From assembly GCA_002498525.1 (NCBI GenBank), contig DAHR01000015.1, positions 102,622-131,666 on the forward strand: 29,045 bases of DNA. Reading direction: 5' to 3'. The stretch comes from Euryarchaeota archaeon UBA58 (lineage in GTDB: Archaea > Thermoplasmatota > Poseidoniia > Poseidoniales > Thalassarchaeaceae). The notes beneath the pieces are model-generated. The model was not told the DNA's origin, did not search any database, and saw only the letters and a list, made by a program, of their open reading frames with translations. Below, in pieces: positions 1-9,500 of the stretch (its first letter is position 1; every line of letters starts with the position of its first letter). Position numbers and translations under genes: made by a program.

Positions 1-986
1 CCTCCATCACTTCCCAGATGACCTCTGAGAACCGATCGCAGGCGTTGGGTCAGAGCCGAGCGGTTCGCGAAGGCGTAATTCCCAGCCGCTCGCATCGCAT
101 CTAGGTAAGCTGAACCCTCGCGACTGAATATCGGAGCAGCGGCCAATTGTCGGTCGCGCAGACGATAATCCCATTCGGCAGCGACCCATTCATCGCCGAT
201 TCGAGTGTACTTCGATTCGATGGCGGCGACGTGTTCCGAACAGACCTGATGACCTAGGCCACGCGAACCTGTGTGAATCATCGCGGTCACCTGCCCCTCT
301 CGAAGCCCAAAAGCAGCAGCTGCGAACTCGTCAACAACCCTGTCGACGACTTGCAATTCGAGGAAATGATTGCCGGAACCAAGGGTTCCGAGGGCCTTCA
401 TACCGCGTTTTCGAGCGCGCTCACCTACGTCTCTCTCCTCGCTCTCGAGTCGCCCATGCGACTCGATTGCAGCAAGATCGCGCGCCTCTCCCCAACCCAA
501 TTCCACAGCAGCAGCTGCACCCTCGCTGAGAATGGCATCCATGCTCGTCTCATCGAGTAGAACACCACCCTTGCTCGTCGCCCCGGCAGGAATCTGGCTC
601 GCCAATGAATCGACGAGCGCCTTTGGATCGACATCTCGAATCTCGATGTCGAGAGCACAGAGTCGAACTCCGCAATTGATGTCGAATCCGACTCCTCCGG
701 GAGAGATGGCACCTCCTAATTCACCAGCCTCGACCTCCGTCGCAACAACGCCGCCGATTGGAAAGCCGTAACCGAAATGCCAATCGGCCATTGCCCAGGC
801 TTCCCCGACGATTCCCGGTAGCCCCGCAGTATTGCACAACTGCTCAGGCGAACGGTCATCGGTATGTTCCGCCAAATGCTCAGCATCGGCCACCAGTATG
901 GCGTCGGTCAGCATCGAACCGTGTCGACGAATTCGCATCCGTCCCGCCCCATCTGGCTGCAGATGCTGCCGCCACTCAGCGCTCAT
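1..986 (-). CDS. rtcB: RNA-splicing ligase RtcB, 5' part (3' end off window)
   Basis: RtcB joins RNA 2',3'-cyclic phosphate or 3'-phosphate ends to 5'-OH ends with GTP and Mn2+; in archaea it ligates tRNA exons after intron excision. About 328 codons are present, against roughly 480 in the family, and the frame stays open to base 1, so the C-terminal third with the guanylylated histidine is missing. Family blocks visible in order are HFGYGFPIGG, SPGGVGFDINCGVRL (metal-ligand Cys at about residue 105), IPAGATSKGG, LGTLGSGNHFLE (His about 207), IHTGSRGLGH (His about 238) and AMRAAGNYAFANR. I chose the ATG at 986. An in-frame ATG at 1031 would add 15 residues and sits only 31 bp from the divergent alaS start, so it is less likely. 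The partner protein archease is encoded at 9597-10070. Confidence 0.95.
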   Translation of the reverse strand, partial: MSAEWRQHLQPDGAGRMRIRRHGSMLTDAILVADAEHLAEHTDDRSPEQLCNTAGLPGIVGEAWAMADWHFGYGFPIGGVVATEVEAGELGGAISPGGVGFDINCGVRLCALDIEIRDVDPKALVDSLASQIPAGATSKGGVLLDETSMDAILSEGAAAAVELGWGEARDLAAIESHGRLESEERDVGERARKRGMKALGTLGSGNHFLELQVVDRVVDEFAAAAFGLREGQVTAMIHTGSRGLGHQVCSEHVAAIESKYTRIGDEWVAAEWDYRLRDRQLAAAPIFSREGSAYLDAMRAAGNYAFANRSALTQRLRSVLRGHLGSDG

Positions 987-1062
987 GGCCGACCGTGTTG
1001 TGCCGCCGATTTCAACGCGCCGCCATGCCATCTCGACAATCGCCTTCAAGACCGGTCGGTGA

Positions 1063-3948
1063 ATGGAGCGACCAAGAGGTGCTGATTTGTCGTTCGGCGA
1101 GACCCATATTCCGTACTGGGATGAGGCCGGGTTCGAGCGCCGAACCTGCAGAGTCACGGGCCTTCACTTCTGGACACGAGATCCTACACGAGACACCTGT
1201 GGAGATTCGACAGAGGACCCGTACACCTTCATTGGCACTCCTATAATCGATGGATTTCCGATGCGCGGAAAGGCGCTTAAGGACGCGATGCGCGAGATGT
1301 TTCTTGGGTTTTTCGAGGAACGTGACCACACACGCATCGAACCCTATCCTGTGATAGCGCGATGGCGAGATGACATCCATCTGACCATCGCTTCGATAGC
1401 AGATTTCCAACCACATGTGACGAGCGGGCAAGTACCTCCGCCAGCCAACCCGCTCGTAATCAGCCAGCCGTGTATCCGACTGACCGATGTAGCCGCAGTG
1501 GGCCGTTCGGGGAGACATCTTTCGACTTTCGAGATGATGGCTCACCACACTTTCAATCGTCCGAAGGAGGGGGCTGTCGTCTACTGGATCGACCAGTGCG
1601 TGCGCTATTGCGACGAGATGCTGTCGGACCGTCTGGGCATCGCTGCGAGCGAGATCACCTATGTCGAGAATCCATGGTCTGGCGGCGGGAATGCCGGGCC
1701 CGCGTTGGAGGTCATCGTCGGCGGGCTCGAATTGGCGACGCTGGTTTTCATGAGCTTGGAGGAGCATACTGATGGCGATATCGAGATCAAGGGTCTGAGC
1801 TATCGCGAGATGGATCTGCAGATCATCGATACCGGCTATGGTCTCGAGCGATTCTGCTGGGCTGCGGCTGGTACTCCGACGATCTACGAGGCGATTTATC
1901 CTGAATCTGTTGAGTGGTTGAAGGAACTCGCCGGGTTCGATGCGATGGTTGCTGGCTTGGGTTTGGATGTCGACACCGATGCCTTGCTGGGCGAGTTGTC
2001 GAAATTGGCTGGAATCCTCAACATCGATGTCGGTACCGACGTCGCCTCGCTCTATGAGAAATTGGCAGAACGGCTCGGTGAGCAGGGAATCAGCATCTCA
2101 GTTGGGGAGTTGAAACGATTGACTGAGCCGCTGTCGAGCATATATGCCATACCCGATCATATGCAAGCGATTTGCAATATGCTCGGTGATGGATTGGTTC
2201 CAAGCAATGCCAAAGCCGGTTATCTCGTGCGTATGTTGGCTCGACGAGTCTGCAGGATGCTCGGCGACCTCGGCCTCGCAGTAACCCTTGCGGAGTTGGG
2301 CGCGCACCACATGGATACTCACCTAGATTTCGACGGTTTCGTGCAATCTCGGTCCGCGGTTCTGCAGATTCTCGACCTCGAGGAGGCACGCTATCACGAG
2401 ATGTTGCGCAAGGGTGAGGCGGCTGTTCGAACCGCTCTCCGCTCAGTTCCGAAAACGGCCGTCGAAGCGCCCGACGTGACACTCTTCCGCTTGGCCGAAG
2501 AGCGTGGATTGAATCCAGAGATGGTGGTTTCGATCGCGCACGCACTGGGTTGGGAGAACCTAAGCGTGCGCGTCGGATTCGCCGCCGATATGGCGGCGCG
2601 TAATGCTCTTCACACTAAGGCTGCCGCCGTCGCGAAGACGCGTGAGGCGCTATTCGCGACCAATGGCGCAGCAGCAACTGTTCGCGAGTTTTACGAGGAC
2701 ACGACTCAGACTGCTTTCGAGACAACCGTCCTCGAGTGCAGCGCGCTAACAGAAGGGCAACTCAGCACGCTGAACTTCTCCAGCGAGGTGAAGGGCGAGC
2801 CGACCCACGCTGTCATCCTCAGGAGTACGCTGTTCTATCCCGAGGGCGGCGGTCAACTCGGCGACCAAGGCAGCCTTGGCGATACTAGCGTGGTCGACAC
2901 GAGAATCGAAGGCGAGGTGATTATCCACCTGACCGATGGCCCCGTGCAGGTGGGGCCAATTTCAGGCCAGGTTGATTGGAACCGCCGCCGCCAACTGATG
3001 GACCATCACACGGCAGTTCACATCGTCGGCGGCAGCGCTCGAGCCCATCTGGGACCTCATATCTGGCAGGCTGGCTCGAACAAGGGCGAGCGCTACGCTC
3101 GCCTCGACGTCACTCATTTCCAGCGTCTGACTCGCGATGACATCGACCAGATAGAAGATCACGCGAACGAGATCATCGCTGCCAACCCTTCAATCGAAAA
3201 ACTAGTCATGGGCCGAGCCGAAGCGGACCAGCGCTTCGGCTTCGAACTCTACCAAGGCGGTCCGCCCAAACAGCAACAGATTCGCATCATAAGAATCGGC
3301 GAGCACGACGTCCAAGCATGTGGTGGAACGCATCACGATGAAGCGGGTCAAGTAGGGGAGTTGCGCATAATCCGGTCGAGTCAAGTCCAAGACGGAGTGG
3401 AGCGTCTGCAAATCGTGGCAGGTGAGACCGCACGCGAACACGCCCGCGCCCAAGAGCGCCTTCTGAACGAGTCTTCAGAGGTCTTCGGGGTCTCTCCTGA
3501 GAATCTTCCAGCAACGGTTCAGCGCTTCTTCGAGGAATGGAAATCCCAACAGAAGCGTATGGAGATTCTTGAAGCGGAAATCGTTCGACTACGGACCAGT
3601 GGAGGGGGTGGAGACGCAGTCGAGAAAGACGGAATCCGCTATGCGATCATGGAGATTGATGGCGAGATGAAACAGATGATGACGATGCTCACTCAACTGA
3701 CTCGAGACGCCTCGAAGCCGACGCTCGCGATCCTCGGAACTCGCAGCGGCGGCGGCAAACTCATCGTCGCTTCGACAGAAGGCTCCCTAGCTGCAGAACG
3801 GCACGATGCGGTCGAGATTCTGAATGCGATCGCAGGTCACATCGGCGGTGGCGGTGGTGGACGGCCGACGTTGGCTCAAGGTGGTGGCTCAAATGGAGAT
3901 GGAATTCCCGCAGCCCTCGATGCTGCTCGCCAACTTCTCGGGCTTTGA
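1063..3948 (+). CDS. alaS: Alanyl-tRNA synthetase, archaeal type
   Basis: Charges tRNA-Ala with alanine in the cytosol. The 961-residue protein has the archaeal architecture. A Cys-containing N-terminal segment (residues 29-47) precedes the class II catalytic core, with RWRDDIHLTIASIADFQP at about 100-117, VTSGQVPPPANPL, SQPCIRL and FEMMAHHTFN. The editing domain carries HTAVH at about 649-653 and CGGTH at about 753-757, the usual zinc-binding residues for clearing mischarged Ser/Gly. A coiled segment near 800-850 and a Gly-rich C-Ala/DHHA1 domain ending in LDAARQLLGL follow. The archaeal N-terminal 'CxxC..FWT' motif appears as CRVTGLHFWT, so the second Cys is absent. The ATG at 1063 is 76 bp from the divergent rtcB start; no clear TATA box is visible between them. 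Confidence 0.97.
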   Translation: MERPRGADLSFGETHIPYWDEAGFERRTCRVTGLHFWTRDPTRDTCGDSTEDPYTFIGTPIIDGFPMRGKALKDAMREMFLGFFEERDHTRIEPYPVIARWRDDIHLTIASIADFQPHVTSGQVPPPANPLVISQPCIRLTDVAAVGRSGRHLSTFEMMAHHTFNRPKEGAVVYWIDQCVRYCDEMLSDRLGIAASEITYVENPWSGGGNAGPALEVIVGGLELATLVFMSLEEHTDGDIEIKGLSYREMDLQIIDTGYGLERFCWAAAGTPTIYEAIYPESVEWLKELAGFDAMVAGLGLDVDTDALLGELSKLAGILNIDVGTDVASLYEKLAERLGEQGISISVGELKRLTEPLSSIYAIPDHMQAICNMLGDGLVPSNAKAGYLVRMLARRVCRMLGDLGLAVTLAELGAHHMDTHLDFDGFVQSRSAVLQILDLEEARYHEMLRKGEAAVRTALRSVPKTAVEAPDVTLFRLAEERGLNPEMVVSIAHALGWENLSVRVGFAADMAARNALHTKAAAVAKTREALFATNGAAATVREFYEDTTQTAFETTVLECSALTEGQLSTLNFSSEVKGEPTHAVILRSTLFYPEGGGQLGDQGSLGDTSVVDTRIEGEVIIHLTDGPVQVGPISGQVDWNRRRQLMDHHTAVHIVGGSARAHLGPHIWQAGSNKGERYARLDVTHFQRLTRDDIDQIEDHANEIIAANPSIEKLVMGRAEADQRFGFELYQGGPPKQQQIRIIRIGEHDVQACGGTHHDEAGQVGELRIIRSSQVQDGVERLQIVAGETAREHARAQERLLNESSEVFGVSPENLPATVQRFFEEWKSQQKRMEILEAEIVRLRTSGGGGDAVEKDGIRYAIMEIDGEMKQMMTMLTQLTRDASKPTLAILGTRSGGGKLIVASTEGSLAAERHDAVEILNAIAGHIGGGGGGRPTLAQGGGSNGDGIPAALDAARQLLGL

Positions 3949-4030
3949 TTGAACCAACCGCAGGCAACACTGAGCCACAGAGGCTGATTTGTTTTTTGAC
4001 GGGCGAGAGCCGTACATCGAGTGCTCAGTG

Positions 4031-4070
4031 AGAGGATCTGTGTGCTCCCTGTGCCTCCGTGGTTTATTCC
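4031..4070 (+). repeat. Short 'ctgtgcctctgtgg'-type intergenic sequence, copy 1
   Basis: The spacer between alaS and the aminotransferase holds ctccctgtgcctccgtgg at its 3' part, preceded by another tctgtgtg. About 60 bp upstream, at 3971-3981, gccacagaggc is close to the reverse complement of gcctccgtgg, so the spacer carries an imperfect long-range inverted repeat with a T6 run (about 3992-3997) between its arms. From memory, runs of the form CTCTGTGCCTCTGTGG are scattered between genes in many environmental genomes. A related sequence lies at 23861-23905. The call rests on resemblance and two copies only. Confidence 0.45.
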
Positions 4071-4118
4071 GAAGTTCAGGATGGATGGGTTCATCATGCG
4101 CGAGTTCTCCCCCTCATT

Positions 4119-5324
4119 GTGGTTGAAGAAGTCGAGGTCGCGGCTCGCGCTGCTGCGATTGAGTATGCGATTCGCGACGTCGTCGTACCCGCGGTCGTGT
4201 TGGAGAAACAAGGGCACGATATCATTCGCTTGAACATCGGTGACCCACTCGCTTACGAGGGTCTTCCCACACCCGATCACATGGTCGACTCCTACAAGAA
4301 AGCACTAGATAATCAGGACAATGGATACGGCCCGTCGTACGGATTTCCGGCTCTGCGTGATGCGATTTCGACGTCAGAGAATGGCAAAGGCTGGACCTGC
4401 ACCTCTGACGATGTCTACGTCACTCACGGCGTTACTGAGGCTCTGCAAATCATCTTTGCCGCCTTTCTCGAAAACGGTCACAAAGTCCTCGCACCTGGTC
4501 CTCACTACCCGCCATACATGGCTTATCCGCAGATGTACGGCGCGACCACCGTCGAATATCGGCTGGACCAGAATGACGGTTGGAGAATCGACCTCGACGA
4601 TATTCGCTCCAAAATGGATGACAGCGTCCGACTTCTGGTTCTGATCAACCCGAACAATCCAACGGGAAATGTTGCGACAGTCGGAGAGATCGATGAATTG
4701 ATTGAGATTGCCGGCGAATGGCCTAAATGCACGATCATCGCCGACGAAATCTACGATGGGTTCGATTTCACTGGCTCGTTGGTATCGGTTGCTTCGCGCT
4801 CAGATGAGGTTCCGGTAATCACCCTGAATGGAGTTTCGAAAGTCTACTTCGCACCTGGCTGGCGCATCGGCTACATGGCTTGGCACGACCCTAGGGGGCG
4901 GCTTGGTTTGGTGCGTGACGGGGTGGAGCGGCTTCTGCGCAGTCGTTTGTGTGCTTCGACACCGGCTCAGCACGGTTTCCTCGCTGGCTTGACCGAAGAG
5001 ATGGGCTGGTTGGAGGGTCATCGGGCTCGGGTTCAGGAACGGCTCGATTACTGCCTTGAAAGAATTGACCAAATTGATGGGCTTGAATGTCAAGCTCCTG
5101 GCGGGGCGTTCTACCTCTTCGTGAGAATCACAGACCCAGCGCTGGCTGCCGATGACAAGCAATTCGTTCTCGACCTGCTGCACGAGAAGCACGTTCTGGT
5201 CGTCCACGGCTCCGGCTTCTCGCCGGAGTTCGGGGCAGGCCATTTCCGCATGGTCTGTTTGCCTGAAATCTCTATTCTCAAAGAGGCATTCTCTCGAATT
5301 GAGGCATTCCTCGAGGCTCGATGA
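4119..5324 (+). CDS. PLP-dependent class I/II aminotransferase (alanine/aspartate type)
   Basis: A fold-type I aminotransferase of 401 residues, most like archaeal alanine aminotransferase (AlaT/AlaA group), which interconverts alanine and pyruvate with glutamate/2-oxoglutarate. The N-terminal block EYAIRDVVVPA...IIRLNIGDP is typical of that group. Other motifs are GYGPSYGFPALRDAI, VTHGVTEALQIIF, LINPNNPTGN, IIADEIYDGF and LNGVSKVYFAPGWRIGYM, where the Lys after Ser is the expected Schiff-base residue. GHFRMV near the C-terminus carries the carboxylate-binding Arg. The reading frame is open upstream to a GTG at 4059, but that start falls inside the repeat-like spacer and adds residues unlike the family. 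The GTG at 4119, 15 codons before EYAIRD, is preferred. It is directly followed by the next gene (ATG at 5326). Exact substrate cannot be read from the sequence. Confidence 0.9.
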   Translation: MVEEVEVAARAAAIEYAIRDVVVPAVVLEKQGHDIIRLNIGDPLAYEGLPTPDHMVDSYKKALDNQDNGYGPSYGFPALRDAISTSENGKGWTCTSDDVYVTHGVTEALQIIFAAFLENGHKVLAPGPHYPPYMAYPQMYGATTVEYRLDQNDGWRIDLDDIRSKMDDSVRLLVLINPNNPTGNVATVGEIDELIEIAGEWPKCTIIADEIYDGFDFTGSLVSVASRSDEVPVITLNGVSKVYFAPGWRIGYMAWHDPRGRLGLVRDGVERLLRSRLCASTPAQHGFLAGLTEEMGWLEGHRARVQERLDYCLERIDQIDGLECQAPGGAFYLFVRITDPALAADDKQFVLDLLHEKHVLVVHGSGFSPEFGAGHFRMVCLPEISILKEAFSRIEAFLEAR

Positions 5325-5325
5325 A

Positions 5326-6435
5326 ATGGGTCTCTTTGACTTTTTCAGTTTCTTCGCTCGAAACGTCCCTCCTGATGAATTGCTGACCAGTCGATGGACT
5401 CCGATTTCAGACGGCACATTCACAGATATCGCCCGTGATTATGACCCTTACAAACTCGCTTGGAGGGTCGGTGTTGGAGCCTTTGAATCCTGGTTTCAAG
5501 GGCTCGAGCAGAGGCTCGGACAGAGTCTCGGCCGGCGGCTTGCACATGCTGCAGTGGAATACGAGGAACACATGATGAGTTTCGCTGGCTATGCTCTCCC
5601 ATCAGGGCGCGATTCCTCGACTTGGTCGGGCACGGGTCAAGATTGGCAGACGAGGGGTCTTGGCCGATACGAACTCCTGGATGATGGCGAAGAGACGAGA
5701 ATCCTCGTCGATAGGCCCGCATCTGGGCCGATCTGCTCCGGTCTCATCGCAGCATCATGGGAGAAAGCGACTGGAAAACGACACCGTTTCGTATGGTCGC
5801 AGACTTCCAAAGAGGCGTTGGTCGTGACCCTCACGCCAGACAACAGCCAACCCCCAGTGCCGAAGCCTCGCAGGCAGGATTGGCGGGATGAGGAATTCCC
5901 TGCACCGATGGGGGAGTTGGTCGAAGAAATGTGGACGGATCTGCGGGTGGACTCTTCGGGAGATTGGTCGATAATGAATGAGCGGAGGATGTTCCTTCAT
6001 CGCGACCTCATCCTGCGCTTCGAGGATTATTGCTTACCATACCTCGAAGGGATTCAACAAGGTCGCGACGATTATTCTTGGTCGAACAGCGATCCTCAAA
6101 GAGAAATTTGGTGGACTGCTGCTGCTGATTCCATGCGCGAATCATTCATTGAATCGAATCATCACATTTTCATTTCAAAACCGGAGGATTGGATACAGGT
6201 TGCTCGCCGACACCTGAGCCAACATGGACTTGGCGCGTTGTTATCCGCCACTTCATTGGACGCTAACGGCGGAATCGAACTCAAGTTCCGGACAGCTTTC
6301 CATCCAGCGCTATCAGGGGGCGTCCTGCTCGGCTGCTGGGAACGGGCCTATGGCCGAAATGGGCGTCTTGAATGCGATTTCTCAGCTCAAGCAGTAGCCC
6401 TCAGAATCCGTCCCAGTCGAGCCATTGCGGACTGA
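5326..6435 (+). CDS. Uncharacterised protein with two related halves
   Basis: A 369-residue protein I do not recognise. The ATG at 5326 follows the aminotransferase stop by one base, so the two are probably co-transcribed. It starts with an amphipathic Phe-rich stretch (MGLFDFFSFF). It appears to be internally duplicated. Around residues 40-171 the order is DPYKLAWRV..., then SGPICSGLIAASWEKATGK and EALVVTLTP. Around 256-364 the order is DPQREIWWTA..., then LSGGVLLGCWERAYGRN and QAVALRIRP. The shared pattern 'sG...gl...cWE.a.Gr......a....l.i.P' loosely recalls V4R/heme-NO-binding-like ligand domains, which is a guess. No signal peptide, membrane segment or catalytic motif is obvious. It overlaps an open frame leading into the TSP3 gene but ends 82 bp before the preferred start of that gene. 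Confidence 0.8.
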   Translation: MGLFDFFSFFARNVPPDELLTSRWTPISDGTFTDIARDYDPYKLAWRVGVGAFESWFQGLEQRLGQSLGRRLAHAAVEYEEHMMSFAGYALPSGRDSSTWSGTGQDWQTRGLGRYELLDDGEETRILVDRPASGPICSGLIAASWEKATGKRHRFVWSQTSKEALVVTLTPDNSQPPVPKPRRQDWRDEEFPAPMGELVEEMWTDLRVDSSGDWSIMNERRMFLHRDLILRFEDYCLPYLEGIQQGRDDYSWSNSDPQREIWWTAAADSMRESFIESNHHIFISKPEDWIQVARRHLSQHGLGALLSATSLDANGGIELKFRTAFHPALSGGVLLGCWERAYGRNGRLECDFSAQAVALRIRPSRAIAD

Positions 6436-6457
6436 CTTCCAAGGCTCGTTTGCTCTG

Positions 6458-6467
6458 AAACATTATA
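6458..6467 (+). promoter_or_regulatory. Possible TATA box of the TSP3-repeat gene
   Basis: The A/T-rich aaacattata stands out just after the stop of the previous gene and about 50-60 bp before the ATG at 6518. An archaeal start site about 25 bp downstream would fall near 6490, at the foot of the hairpin listed next. Position and composition only. Confidence 0.35.
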
Positions 6468-6489
6468 GCCACATTCAAGGTCAACGGGA

Positions 6490-6507
6490 CGGCCCCATTA
6501 GGGGCCG
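6490..6507 (+). promoter_or_regulatory. Perfect inverted repeat in the leader of the TSP3-repeat gene
   Basis: cggcccc-atta-ggggccg has 7-bp GC-only arms and a 4-base loop, ending 10 bp before the ATG at 6518. In RNA it would be a strong 5'-leader hairpin next to the start codon; in DNA it could be a dimeric operator. The inverted repeat is certain, its role is not. Confidence 0.6.
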
Positions 6508-6517
6508 GGTGTGGAAA

Positions 6518-9500
6518 ATGGCACTGACTCACAATCAATATGCGGTCGCTGCAATCGCCGCGACTCTCTGTCTTGCAGGCTTCTACACCATCATCGACGC
6601 CGGCCTCTCGACGACTGTATCCGGCGGCTTTGAACCAGCTGGGGAAGATATCCTCCAGCGGCCGAATGAGGATCAAACCGGCGGCGAGGACTTCGATAAC
6701 GACGGCTTGCCCGACCGGATGGAGCAGACGCTCTATGGCACGGATTGGCGGAACAACGACACCGATGGCGATGGCTTGGAAGACGGTTGGGAGATACAGA
6801 ATGGTCTCGATCCACTCGACAGTGGTGAGGCGACGACAGGCGACATCGAAGGCAATCCTCCTGATGGAGGAGAGGCTGGCGAACAGAATGAGACCTTCCC
6901 CGATCCAGATAACGGGGCCTTCGGAGACCCTGATCGTGACGGTCTGACCAATGAGCAAGAAGCAGCATTGGGAACCAATCCAACCGTCCGGGACAGCGAT
7001 GGAGATGGCCTCAACGACCGCTGGGAATCGCTCTACACCGAGACTGTCCAGACCCCTCAAGGTCCCATCACCCTGCTCGATCCTCTCAACCCCAACTGGG
7101 GCTGCCCGCTCCTTACTCCACAGGTCGAGGCCGAGATGCTGCTGATTATCGGCATCAAGACCTGGAATGAGCTGCCCGTCGGACCCAACGGCAAGCATTC
7201 CTGTGATTCGGTTCTCGACATCGACAGACAGGGTCCAGACTCATTGCCGAATTATCTCGAGGAGCGCTACGACACCAATCCTCTCGAGGAGGATAGTGAC
7301 AATGATCTGATTCCAGACCGCGTAGAGGTCGCATTTGGGAGTCTCGATCTCCAGGTCCATTGCGGCGTGCCGCAGTTCGGCACCATTCGCATGGATGCCC
7401 CATACACCAGTCTGATGAGCGGAATCGGCGACCTGACCTGGTTCAACCAGGACATGGATGGCGACGGGCGCCTCAATGGACCGGGTGACTGGGACACGGA
7501 TGGTGATGGAATGCCCGATGGATTCGAGTATTGCTACAACACCCTGCTCGACCCCGCTAACTCGACCGACGCCTATGGCGATGGTGATGAGGACGGACTC
7601 AACAACGTCGAGGAGTACGAGGTCGCCTATACCTGGGGTCCGACCAATTTCACCAGCCCACTCGACCCCGACACCGACGCTGATGGCATGCCTGATGGTT
7701 GGGAGTATCACAACGGCATCCATCCTCTAGATGGCAGCAATGCAGAGGATGATCCTGATTTCGACGGTTACGACGCCGATGGCGATGGCGGTGTTCGCTT
7801 CACCGACCTCGTCGGCGTCACCACGATACACAGCATAGTCGTCGAGGTCGGCGACTTCGTGCAGGTGAACCGCACCATCTTCTGGGTGACGACGGTTCAG
7901 AACAGCCAGTATGTCAACCTGCCAGTAAAGACACCGACAGCTGGTTGGGTCTATGCGATCGATGTCGAGATAGGCGAGGAGGTAAAGAGCCGGATTCAGG
8001 ACCTCGCGATTGTCGTCGAGGATCACGAGCGCTTCACCAACCTCGACGAATACAACGCCCGCGACCGAGATGGAGATGGAATCGTTGACGGTCGCTCGAC
8101 CGACCCTCTCGTGGCAGACACTGACAACGACGGTCTGATCGATGGCATCGAGGTCATCGGCTGGACGATTCGCATCGTCGATATGGGCGTACGAGACGTT
8201 CACGTCCGTTCAAATCCTGGAGTTTACGATACCGATCGCGATGGGCTTTCGGACGCGATGGAATACTACACGACATTCACCAACGCGACTGACCGCGACA
8301 CCGACAGCGATGGCCTCGAGGATTACACCGAGGCTGTTGACGGATTCATGTGGAACGGCACAGTTTACTTCACCAACGCCTCGATGTTCGATACGGACAA
8401 CGATGGCCTCGACGATGGCGAGGAAGTAGTCGATGGATTGGATCAGTACATCACACACGCCAACAATGCCGACACCGATGACGACGGGCTGAACGATGGC
8501 GGAGAAGTCCTCCACATACCTCGCCCATGGCAGAGCGCGACCAACCCACTCGACAATGACACCGACGACGATGGTCAGCCCGACGGCTGGGAGATGCAGG
8601 TCTTCTCGGTGCAGCAGAACACCAACAGCCACAGCCTCTGGGTGACGACACAGAACTGGCTGCCTCTAGGATGCGACTCGATGATCGAATGTGGACTGGG
8701 ACCCGGAGGCTGGGTCTGGGACAGTTATCTCAAGGGCTTCCAGACCAGCGGGGACCGCAACGGCGATGGTGCCCTCGACCCGAAGTATTTCGTTTACGAG
8801 ATGAATCTCACAGGTTTCACAATTCCAGCCGGGGGTCGATGGGCTCTAGATCCTTCATACGGCTCGATGCCGGATTCAGCCTTCGACATCGATAACGACA
8901 CCCTGCTCAACTCCCTTGAAGCACCGAATCGCTGGGACACGAATCCAGTCGATGATGATACAGACGGAGACCTACTGCCGGACGGATGGGAGGTCTCTGC
9001 TTCCGAGCGAGCCATCACTGGTGGTCTGGTCGACAACAACACTCTAGACGCCCTCGGAGCTCGAGGACCGATGGATCCGAGGATGCCTGATTCGGACCTC
9101 GACGGCATCGACGATGGCTCCGAGGACTTCGACGGCGATGGTCTGAATAGAACGCATTTACTGAATCGCTATTGTCCAGGATGGGATGATCCTCAGAACG
9201 CTGAGTGCCACATCGATCCGACCACCAACAAGGGTCGGATGTTCTACGACGATCTGGAGAATTTCACCAACTTTGAGGAATACCAGAACGGAACCGACCC
9301 TGTCAATGCCGATACCGATGGTGATGGCTGGAAGGATGGCTCAGAAGTCTATCATCAGGATCACGATAATGATGGAATGTGGTCCGGATGGGAATATTAC
9401 TTCGGCTTCGATCCGATGGATCCCGCCGACGCGAACATTGACTCTGACGGTGATGGCTACATCAACAAGTGTGAGAACAAATGGAATACGAATCCCAAGG

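Noticed and set aside
1..189. A 60-residue minus-strand frame at the left edge
   Set aside because: It lies in another frame of the partial rtcB gene, which shows clear RtcB motifs.
1012..1767. A 251-residue minus-strand frame overlapping alaS and the rtcB start
   Set aside because: It is antisense to the conserved alaS catalytic core, and rtcB occupies a different frame on the same strand; no family motifs.
6540..9108. Many long open frames on both strands inside the TSP3-repeat gene
   Set aside because: They mirror the repetitive gac/gat/ggc codons of the Asp-Gly repeats; their translations are low-complexity and lack starts with ribosome sites.
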